A DNA stretch of 26,175 nucleotides from Actinomycetota bacterium (GTDB lineage Bacteria > Actinomycetota > Actinomycetes > Nanopelagicales > Nanopelagicaceae), in assembly GCA_027731885.1 (NCBI GenBank), contig JAQCAO010000005.1, positions 1 through 26,175 of the forward strand. Direction: 5' to 3'. The notes beneath the pieces are model-generated. The model ran no database searches and was not told the DNA's origin. It worked only from the letters and a program-made list of their open reading frames with translations. Of the stretch, positions 1 to 8,510 are shown one piece after another. The position numbers and the translations under genes are program-made. Position 1 is the stretch's first letter, and each line of letters begins with the position of its first letter.

Positions 1-256
1 GCCAAAGATCTTGATGTTAGATGAGCCAGCAGGCGGACTTGGTCCACAAGATATCGAATGGATGAATAATTTAATTCTTAACTTGACTGCAACTATGTCG
101 ATCTTAATTGTCGAGCACCATATGGATGTTGTGATGAGCGTCTGCGATCGACTATATGTTTTAAACTTTGGCGAAGTCATCGCAAGCGGCGCTGCCGAAA
201 AAGTCCGTCGCGATCCTGCAGTGATCGCTGCCTATCTCGGAACCGGGGTGGCTTGA
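1..256 (+). CDS. livG: LivG-like ABC transporter ATPase, C-terminal part (5' end outside window)
   Basis: The open frame enters from the left edge and gives the last 84 or so residues of an ABC ATPase. It opens on the Walker B segment (ILMLDEP), continues with a D-loop region (AGGLG) and has an H-loop histidine in IVEHHMDVV. The tail (VLNFGEVIASG, then RRDPAVIAAYLG) is the usual ending of LivG/LivF ATPases. Walker A and the ABC signature lie outside the window. The downstream livF, livH, livM and binding-protein genes identify it as the first ATPase of a hydrophobic amino acid (HAAT) importer, working at the inner face of the membrane. The stop TGA shares its A with the next start (TGATG), so the two ATPases are probably translationally coupled. 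The livG assignment rests on order and on the retained H-loop His. Confidence 0.9.
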   Translation, partial: PKILMLDEPAGGLGPQDIEWMNNLILNLTATMSILIVEHHMDVVMSVCDRLYVLNFGEVIASGAAEKVRRDPAVIAAYLGTGVA

Positions 257-963
257 TGTTAAGAATTAAAAATTTAGTAGTTGATCACGGAGCAATTAGG
301 GCACTTCACGGAGTCTCTATCTCAATTGAGAAGGGGCAACTGGCTGCAGTAATCGGTGCAAATGGGGCAGGAAAGACCACTTTGCTGCGCACCCTTTCTG
401 GTTTGAATAAGGCAACAGATGGAAGTGCAGCTTGGGGCGAAATCAATATTTTGCATTCGAAACCAGAATCGCTGGTGCGCTACGGAATTTCGCATGTGAG
501 CGAAGGCAAATCGGTAATTCCTGAGCTAACTGTTTCTGAGAATTTAGAATTAGGTGCGCTCTGGCGTCGCAACCGAAAAGAGTCAGAGAAGTCAAAGAAA
601 GATGTAGTCGATCTCTTTCCGCGCTTAGGAGAACGCCTTTCACAACGCGCTGATTCACTATCCGGTGGAGAACGACAGATGTTGGCGATTGGCCGATCAA
701 TGATGGCTAAGCCGCAGCTACTGCTGCTGGATGAACCTTCTCTTGGATTGGCGCCTCTAGTCGTGGAACAAATTTTCCAATCTATTCGCGATCTAACAAC
801 GGCGCTGGGATTGACCGTTGTTTTAGTTGAGCAGAATGCAATGGGAGCTTTAAAGATTGCAGATATCGGTATCGTTTTAAATCTTGGTTCTATCGCCGCG
901 ACAGGTAGCGCAGCTGCGCTTAGAGATGATCCCGCAGTGCGCGCTGCATATTTGGGGTTCTAA
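256..963 (+). CDS. livF: LivF-like branched-chain amino acid ABC transporter ATPase
   Basis: This is a complete ABC ATPase of about 235 residues. Walker A is GANGAGKTT near residues 34-42, the signature is LSGGERQ, Walker B is LLLLDEPSLGLAP, and the switch region reads VLVEQNA, with Gln where most ABC ATPases have His. That Gln is normal for LivF and separates it from LivG. It ends with the same RDDPAVRAAYLG tail as its neighbour. I chose ATG at 256, which overlaps the livG stop by one base; an in-frame TTG at 253 is one codon earlier. A GGGGTGG purine run lies just upstream. livH follows after two bases. It supplies ATP hydrolysis for the importer as a heterodimer with the preceding ATPase. 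Confidence 0.93.
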   Translation: MLRIKNLVVDHGAIRALHGVSISIEKGQLAAVIGANGAGKTTLLRTLSGLNKATDGSAAWGEINILHSKPESLVRYGISHVSEGKSVIPELTVSENLELGALWRRNRKESEKSKKDVVDLFPRLGERLSQRADSLSGGERQMLAIGRSMMAKPQLLLLDEPSLGLAPLVVEQIFQSIRDLTTALGLTVVLVEQNAMGALKIADIGIVLNLGSIAATGSAAALRDDPAVRAAYLGF

Positions 964-965
964 CT

Positions 966-1874
966 ATGTTTGAATTTATAAATACGCTGCTGATTGGTAT
1001 TACTTCAGGCTCTATTTACTCTTTAATGGCGATCGCAATAGTTCTGGTCTGGCGCAGTACTCGCGTAGTTAACTTTGCCGCCGGCGGAGTTGCCTTGGCA
1101 TCAACTTTTGTCGGCGCGACGATTTTAGAAAGTACTGGCTCATTCTGGATTGCACTCCCGATCGGAATGTTGGCAGGTGCGGCGCTCTCATCATTTATTG
1201 AATACTTCTTTCTGCGTCCGCTACTCAAGCGCTCTGGCGAGAAAACCCAAGAAATTTTCTTACCGATTATTGCAACGCTCGGAATACTCGGTGTTATCAA
1301 AGCTGTTCTGCACTTTATTTACGGAGATAAAATTGGCGTAATCTCTCCACCTCTTTCTGACAAGGGATTTATTGTCTCGGGTGAAAGTATCGCCCTGTCT
1401 CCGCTGCGCCTTATGATTCTTGGGGTAGTACTGGCGCTTATGATTACGTTAACTCTGATCTTTCAGCGTACGAATTTAGGACTTTCTCTAAGAGCGGCAT
1501 CGTTCGCACCTGAAATTTCACGGCTATCTGGAATTCGAGTAGACGCGATTCGCACCCTTGGATGGGCAATTTCAGGTGCAGCAGGTGCGACTGCCGGAAT
1601 ATTGCAGACTACTAACGGAGCAGGTTCTGTAACTCCTGAAGCATTCGAATTTAGCTTGCTGCTGGTTTTTGGTTTTGTTGCTGCAGTCATCGGTGGAATC
1701 GAAAGTTTGGTCGGAGCAGTCATCGGTGGAGTGACTCTTGGAATTATTTTGGCAATTATCTTGATGTATGTTGGGGGATCCTTGGTCTTCTTTGCCGCCT
1801 TCATAATTTTAATTTTGGTTTTACTACTGCGACCAAATGGCATCATTGGAGTTAAAGGTGGTCGCCGTGCATAA
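966..1874 (+). CDS. livH: LivH-like branched-chain amino acid ABC transporter permease
   Basis: This is a hydrophobic protein of 302 residues with about eight membrane segments. The N-terminal stretch TSGSIYSLMAIAIVLVWRST followed by VVNFAAGG is the typical LivH opening. The cytoplasmic coupling region NLGLSLRAASFAPEISRLSG, which contacts the ATPase, falls near residues 170-190. It ends in a Leu/Ile-rich helix and a short basic tail (GGRRA). Length and layout are normal for the family. It starts two bases after livF and its end overlaps livM, so it belongs to the same transcript. It forms half of the membrane channel. The family also transports amides and urea, so the substrate cannot be set from sequence. 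Confidence 0.92.
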   Translation: MFEFINTLLIGITSGSIYSLMAIAIVLVWRSTRVVNFAAGGVALASTFVGATILESTGSFWIALPIGMLAGAALSSFIEYFFLRPLLKRSGEKTQEIFLPIIATLGILGVIKAVLHFIYGDKIGVISPPLSDKGFIVSGESIALSPLRLMILGVVLALMITLTLIFQRTNLGLSLRAASFAPEISRLSGIRVDAIRTLGWAISGAAGATAGILQTTNGAGSVTPEAFEFSLLLVFGFVAAVIGGIESLVGAVIGGVTLGIILAIILMYVGGSLVFFAAFIILILVLLLRPNGIIGVKGGRRA

Positions 1875-2847
1875 CCGCCACATCACAAATAAACATCGCT
1901 TTATTGGCTTCTTCTTAATTGGGCTAGTTGTATATATCTTGAGCAATATCGTTGACGAATGGCGCGCTTACCAGGGTGCAACAGTCGCAGTATTCGTCGT
2001 TGCGATCGCCTCAGTTATTTTATTGACTGGGTATTCGGGACAAATTTCCCTCGGACACGGCGCACTTCTTGCCGTCGGCGCCTACACTGCAGCGCTAACG
2101 CAAATTTATTTCAGCGCACCCATTTGGATCTGTTTTGCCGCTGCGGTAATAATGACTGCACTCGTTGGCGCAATTCTAGGAACGGCAGCTGCTCGACTGT
2201 CAGGGCCGTATCTAGCAGGAACAACTCTGGCCTTTGCTGTCGGACTACCTTCGATTGCTAATCAATTTTCGATTTTAGGTGGCGAGCAGGGAATTTCTTT
2301 TGATGCGGGATGGCCCCCGCTATCACTTGGTGAAAGTTTTACCCAATATAAATGGTTCTTATGGATCGCAACTTTAACGGCGCTAATTTCCATGTGGTGG
2401 GTACAAAATATTTTGCGCTCTCGCTATGGTCGCAGTTGGCGAGCGCTCAAAAGCAATGAGGTCGCCGCCGAGATCTGCGGTATCACCATAGGTCGATCCA
2501 AGGTCCTGGCCTTTACCGTCAGCGCCGGAATAGCCGGCCTCTCAGGGGCGTTACTGGCTATGACCATGAATAACGTCTCTCCCAGCTCATTTCCGCTCGC
2601 CCTCTCCTTTTTTATCGCCACTGGGGCAGTCCTCTCTGGCGTAAGTACCCTCGGAGGGGTCATGATTGGCTCTGTAGCACTGGTTGCCATCCCCCTGATC
2701 GCAACCTCGGCCTCAGATCGGTGGAGCGGTTCGCAGAGCCTAGCAACGGTCTTGCCTGACTTTATCGTCAGTGCGCTCTTGATCTTGACGGTCTTCTTAG
2801 CCCCGAAAGGTCCGATCGAGAAGCTTCGGTCGCGTCATAGTAAGTAA
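1867..2847 (+). CDS. livM: LivM-like branched-chain amino acid ABC transporter permease
   Basis: This is a multi-pass permease of about 326 residues. GYSGQISLGHGALLAVGAYT is the hallmark LivM motif, and the coupling loop RSRYGRSWRALKSNEVAAEI precedes the last membrane helices. I chose GTG at 1867 because AAAGGTGG lies 6 bases upstream and the start overlaps the livH stop by 8 bases. An in-frame ATG at 1837 gives a 336-residue form but has no visible Shine-Dalgarno. The last third, from about 2460, is clearly richer in GC (57-60% in 60-base lines against about 42% just before) and uses many C-ending codons, although the protein stays typical. This gene pairs with livH to form the channel. Confidence 0.92.
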   Translation: MHNRHITNKHRFIGFFLIGLVVYILSNIVDEWRAYQGATVAVFVVAIASVILLTGYSGQISLGHGALLAVGAYTAALTQIYFSAPIWICFAAAVIMTALVGAILGTAAARLSGPYLAGTTLAFAVGLPSIANQFSILGGEQGISFDAGWPPLSLGESFTQYKWFLWIATLTALISMWWVQNILRSRYGRSWRALKSNEVAAEICGITIGRSKVLAFTVSAGIAGLSGALLAMTMNNVSPSSFPLALSFFIATGAVLSGVSTLGGVMIGSVALVAIPLIATSASDRWSGSQSLATVLPDFIVSALLILTVFLAPKGPIEKLRSRHSK

Positions 2848-2861
2848 AGGTAAAGCGCTCG

Positions 2862-2886
2862 TATGATAACTAGTACTAAGCAGTAC
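2862..2886 (+). promoter_or_regulatory. Putative promoter and leader palindrome of the binding-protein gene
   Basis: The 77-base gap between livM and the binding-protein gene holds a good -10 (TATGAT, 2862-2867) without a clear -35. Immediately downstream, at the expected start of transcription, is an inverted repeat GTACT-AAGC-AGTAC (2873-2886). A strong ribosome site, GGAAGGA, lies at 2913-2919, five bases before the ATG. A separate promoter fits the need for more binding protein than permease. The palindrome could be an operator or a short leader hairpin; nothing here decides which. Confidence 0.4.
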
Positions 2887-2924
2887 AGATCTACCCCGTT
2901 ATACCCCTCGATGGAAGGAAAAAT

Positions 2925-4232
2925 ATGATCAGAACTACTCGTCGGAAGTTTCTCGTAGCTTCCGCGGTGATGGCTGCCACAGCGCTCTCACTATCTGTGA
3001 TGCCGGCGCAAGCAATTTCGCCGCGTTCAGAAAAAATTGGCGTCACCTCAAGCTCAATCAAACTAGGCATGACGTTGCCAATGTCAGGCTCAGCAAGTTT
3101 CGGCTACAACCAACTACCGGGCGCGATGAAGGCATATTTTAATTATGTCAACGCAAATGGTGGAGTTCATGGCCGCAAGATCAACCTGATTGTAAAAAAT
3201 GACGGTTATCTACCTAAGCAGTCAATTCAGATGACTCAGGATTTACTGAAAGCCAGGACATTTGCAGTAGTCGGAGCACTTGGAACAGCAAATAATAAAG
3301 CTGTTGCATCAGCCGTAAACCTTGGTCGCCGTGGAGTGCCAAGCCTCTTTATCAACACTGGCTTCAGCGGTTTCACTAACCGTAAGACTTTCCCAACATC
3401 AAACATGATTTTGCCTTCATACATAATGGAAGCAAAGATGATTGGTAAGTACGTAAATGAGACTTACCCAGATAAGAAAGTTTGCATCTTGTATCAAGAT
3501 GATGACTTTGGTGATGATGCTCTTGTCGGCTTCGGTAAGGCATATGGCAACCTTGAATTCACAGAGAAAATTGCCTATCCATCACTTTCACAAGGCGTAA
3601 CTGGCGTTCCAGATTCATGGGTTGCTAAATTCAAAAAAGCATCTTGTGAAGTTCAGATCGTCTTTGGCGTGGCAACAGCAACCTTGTATACAGTTTTGGC
3701 TGCAGCAAAGATTGCCTATGCACCTAAATGGATCCTCGGATCAGTTGGTGCTGATATAGCTTCAATCAATCCTGCGGCCGCTCCTTACATAATCGGAGCA
3801 ACATCGATGTCATTCTTGCCATCTGTTGTAGATCCTAAGGATGAGTATGTGGCTCAATTTAAAGAAATTCACGCCGCTTACAATTCAAAGGCTAAGTTCA
3901 ACAGCTGGGCGCTTATCGGTATGAACACCGCATTCTTGACTGTTCAGGCCCTTCAAGCAGCAGGTAAGAAGTTGACTCGCAAGGGTCTTCTTGCAGCCAT
4001 TGATAACAATGGCGCAAAATTTGCTAGCGCTGGCCTAGTTCCGCTGAACTATTCTAAGACAAGCAACGCTGGTTACAACGGTTACTGGTTCGGAACATTT
4101 AATCGCTCCGGTGATCTCGTACCTAACGACACATTCACATATAAGCCATACACAACAGATTCAGGTACTGGCCCAGTTGTGAAGTCAACTTATGTTCGTC
4201 CAAAGATGCCTGCGAAGGGATTGCCAAACTAA
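2925..4232 (+). CDS. livK: ABC transporter substrate-binding protein, branched-chain amino acid type, Tat-exported
   Basis: This 435-residue exported binding protein (Peripla_BP_6-like) begins with a twin-arginine signal: TTRRKFLVAS, a hydrophobic stretch, and cleavage probably after MPAQA near residue 30. No lipobox Cys follows, so membrane anchoring is not evident. The mature part starts with IKLGMTLPMSGSASFG and has the family pattern GALKAYFNYVNANGGVHGRKINL-like (here GAMKAYFNYVN then GVHGRKI), YQDDDFGDDALVG in the middle, and a C-terminal lobe ending in a YWFGTFNRSGDL segment. It captures the substrate outside the membrane and delivers it to LivH/LivM. It has its own promoter and a strong ribosome site, and its stop overlaps the hydrolase start by one base. 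livK is a family-level symbol; the ligand is unknown. Confidence 0.9.
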   Translation: MIRTTRRKFLVASAVMAATALSLSVMPAQAISPRSEKIGVTSSSIKLGMTLPMSGSASFGYNQLPGAMKAYFNYVNANGGVHGRKINLIVKNDGYLPKQSIQMTQDLLKARTFAVVGALGTANNKAVASAVNLGRRGVPSLFINTGFSGFTNRKTFPTSNMILPSYIMEAKMIGKYVNETYPDKKVCILYQDDDFGDDALVGFGKAYGNLEFTEKIAYPSLSQGVTGVPDSWVAKFKKASCEVQIVFGVATATLYTVLAAAKIAYAPKWILGSVGADIASINPAAAPYIIGATSMSFLPSVVDPKDEYVAQFKEIHAAYNSKAKFNSWALIGMNTAFLTVQALQAAGKKLTRKGLLAAIDNNGAKFASAGLVPLNYSKTSNAGYNGYWFGTFNRSGDLVPNDTFTYKPYTTDSGTGPVVKSTYVRPKMPAKGLPN

Positions 4233-5875
4233 TGAGAACTACATCGTTTAAATCACGCGCATTCGCGCTAGTTTCAACAGCAGCGTTGCTCGCAACGCTA
4301 GTAGTTGCATCACCAGCTAACGCTGCGGCAACTGGCCCAACTTGTGATGGCGCAACGCCAGTACAGACATGTACTGGTACAACATCTGATGGTGCTCTTT
4401 ACAAGATGGTTGTTCCTGCTGATTTCAATGGCACAGTAACTATCTGGTCACATGGATTCGGTGGAAATACCACTATTCCTGGATACTTCGCAGTTGATTC
4501 TTCTGCACAATTAGCCCCAAATGGCCCTGGCCAAAATGGTGGAAGCCCTGAGTTAATTAAGTACCTAACCGATCAGGGCGTTGCCCTTATGGGTTCTGGT
4601 TTTAGTACTCAAGGATGGAATCTTGACGAAGCGGTAAAGACCAACGCCGAACTTGTAGGCATCTTCAAGACGAAGTTCACAACAACTAAGAAGGTTGTGG
4701 CTTGGGGTTACTCAATGGGTGGGGGAATTACTCAGGCATTTGCCGAGAAGAGCCCAGAGTTACTTGCATCTGCTGCGGTTATGAATCCAGTTGATGCTTG
4801 GAGTTCGCAGAGCAAGTACTTCCTTGACATCCTTTGGTTGATGAAGACTTGGTTCGATCCATCAATCAAGTTAACTGGTTACGCTCCAGGATTTGCCGGA
4901 GATATGCAGATGTTGCAAGATCTCGGCAAATACAGCGCAATCTTGACCTCACTGAAGGCTAGCGTTGCATCAGGTGCTTGGCCTACAACATCTAGCGCAT
5001 CAGCTAAAGCGCTCCAGGCAGCTGGAATTCCATCTCGCAGCGCGCTCTTGATGATCGGTCTCTTGGCCGGAGTCAGCACCCAAAGCACATCATTTGATGG
5101 CATCGCAGGACCTGCAAATGCTCAGGTAACCGCCTGGCCGCTAGCAATTGCACCAGCACTTGCAACGCTCGAAAATATTGCGGGAGTTCTGGGTTACTCA
5201 CTACTCGGCGCTCGCGATATGGAAGCGAAGATGGGCGGAATCTGGACGGATAATCAGAAGACTGATTACTCAAAACAGCTAAGCGATGAAGATCGCACCG
5301 TTCATAACGCAGGCCTTAGCGGTAACACTGCTATCGCTGGAATGTTGTCAACGCTAAATCCACTAAACCCTGATGCGCCACGCATCAAGGGTGATGCTGC
5401 CGCAATGGCGAAAGCTGCAACTATGTATCAAAACACTGGCAAGATTAAAGTCCCAACAGTGATGATGATCGGGCAACACGATCCAGTAGAACCTGCTGGA
5501 ATCGTTCAGCGAATCTCTGATTTATATGAAGAAGAGTACGCTGCTACAAAGGAAGCCGCTATTAAAGCAGCTCAAAAGAGCGGTATATATAAGACCCCAG
5601 TGCGTAAACTGCAAGTTCTTTGGAGCGTTACTCCAAAGACTTGGTCTAAGTTTGACGCCGCCGGACTACCTATTGCATTGACAAATACACCAGGTACCGG
5701 TCACACCAACTTCACAATGGCTCAATACAAGCTCGTAATCGATACTGCACTTGCTGCAGCCGAAAACGGTGACTTGCCTTGGAACGCTGCGCAGTTATCA
5801 AAGGTGCGTAAGGCCAAAGGCCTTGCGATCGACCGCGATACCTTGTACCCATGGATGAAGCACTACAACCAGTAA
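4232..5875 (+). CDS. Secreted alpha/beta-hydrolase coupled to the ABC binding protein
   Basis: This 547-residue protein has a Sec signal peptide (MRTTSFKSRA, hydrophobic core, ASPANA, cleavage near residue 31). The catalytic set of an alpha/beta-hydrolase is visible: an HGFGG oxyanion segment (residues 74-78), nucleophile elbow GYSMG with Ser161, a likely acid Asp417 in MMIGQHDPVEP, and His491 in PGTGHTNF. The region between about 190 and 400 would be a large lid or cap. Cys38 and Cys47 could form a disulfide. The ATG shares a base with the preceding stop (TAATG), and a terminator follows, so it is expressed with the binding protein. Esterase, amidase and peptidase activities are all possible. 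The pairing suggests it releases a ligand that the transporter imports, but that is inference. Confidence 0.85.
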   Translation: MRTTSFKSRAFALVSTAALLATLVVASPANAAATGPTCDGATPVQTCTGTTSDGALYKMVVPADFNGTVTIWSHGFGGNTTIPGYFAVDSSAQLAPNGPGQNGGSPELIKYLTDQGVALMGSGFSTQGWNLDEAVKTNAELVGIFKTKFTTTKKVVAWGYSMGGGITQAFAEKSPELLASAAVMNPVDAWSSQSKYFLDILWLMKTWFDPSIKLTGYAPGFAGDMQMLQDLGKYSAILTSLKASVASGAWPTTSSASAKALQAAGIPSRSALLMIGLLAGVSTQSTSFDGIAGPANAQVTAWPLAIAPALATLENIAGVLGYSLLGARDMEAKMGGIWTDNQKTDYSKQLSDEDRTVHNAGLSGNTAIAGMLSTLNPLNPDAPRIKGDAAAMAKAATMYQNTGKIKVPTVMMIGQHDPVEPAGIVQRISDLYEEEYAATKEAAIKAAQKSGIYKTPVRKLQVLWSVTPKTWSKFDAAGLPIALTNTPGTGHTNFTMAQYKLVIDTALAAAENGDLPWNAAQLSKVRKAKGLAIDRDTLYPWMKHYNQ

Positions 5876-5901
5876 TTTATAGGTTGTAGAAAAGATCCTA
5901 C

Positions 5902-5944
5902 GAAACAGGGGTCGCGCGCCAGCGCGGCCCCTGTTTCTTTTCTC
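5902..5944 (+). terminator. Strong intrinsic terminator after the transporter-hydrolase operon
   Basis: GAAACAGGGG (5902-5911) pairs with CCCCTGTTTC (5928-5937). The stem continues inward through TCGCGC and GCGCGG to a GCCA loop, giving about 16 paired positions. A T-rich tract (TTTCTTTTCTC) follows. It cleanly separates the transporter operon from the tsaE operon. Confidence 0.93.
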
Positions 5945-5970
5945 TCAAAAGTGAATCAGAAGTTAACTAG

Positions 5971-5984
5971 TACCCTTAAGCCTT
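5971..5984 (+). promoter_or_regulatory. Putative leaderless promoter of tsaE
   Basis: A TANNNT-type -10 (TACCCT, 5971-5976) lies 8 bases before the tsaE ATG, which would put the transcript start at or next to the A of the ATG. No Shine-Dalgarno is visible upstream of tsaE. The preceding terminator means the operon needs its own promoter somewhere in 5945-5984. I see no clear -35. Confidence 0.4.
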
Positions 5985-6422
5985 ATGAAGATCGCATCAG
6001 CGCAAGAGATGTTCGATCTTGGCAAAAGCATTGGCGCTCAACTTCGCGCTGGTGATCTCGTTCTGCTCAATGGCCCGCTCGGTGCCGGCAAGACTGTGCT
6101 GGTTCAGGGAATCGGGGCAGCGTTGGGCTTTACCGAAGTAACCTCACCAACATTTGTGATCTCTCGTATTCACAAAGGCCCGCTTCCGCTAATTCACGTT
6201 GACACATATCGTTTATTAGAAAGTGGCAAAGCCGCGCTGTACTTAGATGATTTAGATCTCGACACTGCAGGCGAAAGCGCGGTCACCGTTATTGAATGGG
6301 GCGGAGCAGAATCTGCTCGCTTATCTGAAGAGCGTCTGGAAATCGATATCGATCGTAGTGATGAGGAGCGCGCAATAACTTGGCGCGCCATCGGTGCGCG
6401 CTGGGCAGAGTTGCAGCTATGA
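5985..6422 (+). CDS. tsaE: TsaE, tRNA t6A synthesis ATPase
   Basis: This 145-residue P-loop protein has GPLGAGKT as Walker A near residues 30-37, followed by LVQGIGAALGF and the TSPTFVI segment conserved in TsaE. IHVDTYRL and VTVIEWGG also fit the family. TsaE is the ATPase needed for turnover of the TsaB-TsaD complex that makes N6-threonylcarbamoyladenosine at A37 of ANN-decoding tRNAs. Length is normal. It is first in an operon in which every gene overlaps the next; its stop shares ATGA with the tsaB start. This order is the same as in Mycobacterium tuberculosis. Confidence 0.95.
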   Translation: MKIASAQEMFDLGKSIGAQLRAGDLVLLNGPLGAGKTVLVQGIGAALGFTEVTSPTFVISRIHKGPLPLIHVDTYRLLESGKAALYLDDLDLDTAGESAVTVIEWGGAESARLSEERLEIDIDRSDEERAITWRAIGARWAELQL

Positions 6423-6952
6423 CGATTTCGCTAGCGATAGATACCGCCACTTCTCGCACAATCGTGGGGATAGTCCAAGATGGCAAAGTTATTTTTGAAG
6501 AGTTTCACGAAGGCGCAACCGAGCATGGTTTTGCAATTACCGAGCTAGTAAGTAAAGCGTTAAAGGTTTTCCCGCAACCAGATCAAGTTGTCGTAGGCAT
6601 GGGCCCTGGTCCATTTACGGGTCTTCGCGTTGGGATCACATTTGCACAGACATTTGGGCTGGCTCGCGAAATTCCCGTTGTGGGTGTGTGCTCGCTAGAT
6701 GCGATTGAAGTTGACCAAAGTAAGTACACCGTGGCGATAGATGCGCGGCGTAAAGAGATTTACTGGGCAAGTTATAAAGATGGCCTTCGTGTTTCAGGGC
6801 CGGCGGTAAGTAAACCTGCTGAAGTTGAAAACTTTATTATTGATCAGTTCCCCAACTTACAAAAGTTGGTTGCGTTAAGTACTTTGCAGAACATCACTGA
6901 ACCTATCTATCTGCGCCGCCCTGATGCGGTGCCGACGGCGGAGCGCTCATGA
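6419..6952 (+). CDS. tsaB: TsaB, tRNA t6A synthesis protein (short form)
   Basis: It begins ISLAIDTATSRTIVG, the ASKHA-fold opening of TsaB, and has GMGPGPFTGLRVGI near residue 60, the most conserved TsaB motif. TsaB is the scaffold that binds TsaD and TsaE. I chose ATG at 6419 (ATGA overlap with tsaE). A longer reading from 6380 would only add out-of-family residues overlapping tsaE. At 177 residues it is shorter than typical TsaB (roughly 210-230 in M. tuberculosis and E. coli); the loss is in the C-terminal lobe after the DARRKEIYWASY segment. Because the part that contacts TsaD is N-terminal, it may still be functional. Confidence 0.92.
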   Translation: MTISLAIDTATSRTIVGIVQDGKVIFEEFHEGATEHGFAITELVSKALKVFPQPDQVVVGMGPGPFTGLRVGITFAQTFGLAREIPVVGVCSLDAIEVDQSKYTVAIDARRKEIYWASYKDGLRVSGPAVSKPAEVENFIIDQFPNLQKLVALSTLQNITEPIYLRRPDAVPTAERS

Positions 6953-7407
6953 TTTCCTACCGCGCCGCAATTCAACTTGATCTTCCAGTCTTGGTATCAA
7001 TGGAGCGAGTGCTCTTTGCTGATTCGCCATGGTCGATGGGGCAATTTAAGGAAGAGTTTAAGGGCGTTCCAAATTCACGTTACTTCATTGTCGCTACCAA
7101 TAGCGAAGATCAAATAATTGGCTATGCCGGGGTCTTAGTCGTCGCACCAGGCGTCGAAGCCGATGTTTTAACGGTAGGCGTTCTGCCGGAATATGCACGC
7201 CAAGGCGTGGCTACTTACTTTATGGGCGAAGTTGAAAAGTGGGCGGTTGCTAAAGAAGCGCCGGCGATGATGCTGGAAGTTGGCACGGAAAATACCGCTG
7301 CGATCGCGTTATATAAAAAGTTGGGATATCAAAATATTTCAACCCGCAAAGGTTATTACGGTCCTGGTTTAGATGCCTTCGTGATGCGTAAGGAGCTCAC
7401 TTCATGA
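6949..7407 (+). CDS. rimI: RimI-type GNAT N-acetyltransferase
   Basis: This 152-residue GNAT protein has the RimI hallmark [13 protein letters not shown] near residues 24-36, the acetyl-CoA loop [15 protein letters not shown] near 86-100 (Q-x-x-G-x-A form), and the C-terminal [15 protein letters not shown] with KGYY, typical of RimI. The family acetylates protein N-termini, classically ribosomal protein S18; in actinobacteria a broader role is known. It sits between tsaB and tsaD with 4-base overlaps on both sides (ATGA), as in M. tuberculosis. The actual target is not set by the sequence. Confidence 0.92.
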   Translation: MISYRAAIQLDLPVLVSMERVLFADSPWSMGQFKEEFKGVPNSRYFIVATNSEDQIIGYAGVLVVAPGVEADVLTVGVLPEYARQGVATYFMGEVEKWAVAKEAPAMMLEVGTENTAAIALYKKLGYQNISTRKGYYGPGLDAFVMRKELTS

Positions 7408-8435
7408 GCGAGCCAATTGTTTTAGGAATTGAGACATCTTGCGATGAAACTGCGATCGGAATCGTTCGTGGGCGAACACTACTTGCAAATGTAATTGCAT
7501 CAAGTGTTGAAGAACACGCGCGATTTGGGGGAGTGGTTCCAGAAATCGCCAGCCGCGCACACTTAGAAGCTATATTGCCGAGTATCGAAAAAGCAGTGAG
7601 TGATGCTGGGATTTCGCTAAAAGATGTTGATGCAGTCGCCGTTACAGCTGGCCCCGGTTTGGTCGGTGCGCTCTTGGTCGGTGTTGCATCAGCTAGCGGA
7701 TTAGCCCTTGGACTTGGTAAACCTTTATATGGTGTAAACCATTTAGCGGCACATATCAGCGTTGATTACTTAACGCATGATCTGCCGAGTGACCCGACCA
7801 TCGCATTGTTAGTCAGTGGCGGACATTCCTCGCTCTTGCAAGTAGATGACATCACATCATCGATAACCAAACTCGGCGCAACTATGGATGATGCGGCCGG
7901 GGAAGCTTTTGATAAAATTGCGCGCGTTATGGGTCTTGGTTTTCCTGGCGGACCAGCAATTGATAAATCAGCACTATCTGGTTCACCGACTGCAATTGAT
8001 TTTCCGCGTGGCTTAACAACAAGTAACGATTGGGCAACTCGTCCTTACGATTTTTCATTCTCTGGGTTAAAGACGGCGGTTGCTAGATATCTAGAAAGTA
8101 CTCCGGGCTATAAAAAGAGCGATGTGGCCGCTTCATTCCAAGAATCAATTGTTGACGTTTTGCTGCAGAAATCACTTGCGGCATGTAAAGCCACGGGTAT
8201 TGGCTCTTTGGTGATCGCTGGCGGGGTGGCCGCGAATTCGAGACTTCGTTTTCTAGCCGAAGAGCGCTGCGAAAAGGCCGGGGTAAGGCTGCGGATCCCA
8301 AGCCCAGCGCTCTGCACCGATAACGGGGCGATGGTCGCCGCTCTGGGCTCACTAATGATCGCGGCCGGGCGGAAACCCAGCCCACAGGCCTTTGACGCCG
8401 ATTCTGGGCTGCCCGTGGAGCGCGTAGCCCTCTAA
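7404..8435 (+). CDS. tsaD: TsaD, tRNA N6-adenosine threonylcarbamoyltransferase
   Basis: This 343-residue protein starts [15 protein letters not shown], has the metal-binding pair HLAAH (His113, His117), [10 protein letters not shown], the SGLKTAV segment and the C-terminal CTDNGAMVA that supplies the third metal ligand. It transfers the threonylcarbamoyl group to A37 of tRNA with TsaB and TsaE. Full family length. The ATG overlaps the rimI stop by four bases. The last 210 or so bases are unusually GC-rich (67-68% in 60-base lines against 47% at the start) and use codons such as AGG, CGG and GGG that are rare elsewhere in the window. This stretch lies directly upstream of the groES promoter. 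Confidence 0.97.
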   Translation: MSEPIVLGIETSCDETAIGIVRGRTLLANVIASSVEEHARFGGVVPEIASRAHLEAILPSIEKAVSDAGISLKDVDAVAVTAGPGLVGALLVGVASASGLALGLGKPLYGVNHLAAHISVDYLTHDLPSDPTIALLVSGGHSSLLQVDDITSSITKLGATMDDAAGEAFDKIARVMGLGFPGGPAIDKSALSGSPTAIDFPRGLTTSNDWATRPYDFSFSGLKTAVARYLESTPGYKKSDVAASFQESIVDVLLQKSLAACKATGIGSLVIAGGVAANSRLRFLAEERCEKAGVRLRIPSPALCTDNGAMVAALGSLMIAAGRKPSPQAFDADSGLPVERVAL

Positions 8436-8476
8436 CTCCTCAATTTGCCAGCCCTATTGCAGATCAAGGCTTTGAT

Positions 8477-8505
8477 TTGCTGGTGGGAATATCGCCCTCT
8501 ACGCT
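8477..8505 (+). promoter_or_regulatory. Putative groES promoter
   Basis: A -35 candidate TTGCTG (8477-8482) and a -10 TACGCT (8500-8505) are separated by 17 bases. The predicted start, near 8512, falls inside the CIRCE element, which is the usual arrangement for HrcA repression. A leader of about 100 bases follows, ending in AAAAGGAG (8597-8604) before the groES ATG. The 176-base gap between tsaD and groES holds no further gene that I can see. Confidence 0.5.
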
Positions 8506-8510
8506 AGGCG

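Noticed and set aside
6380..6418. Earlier start for tsaB
   Set aside because: It overlaps tsaE and adds residues outside the TsaB family. The ATGA junction at 6419 matches the other junctions of the operon.
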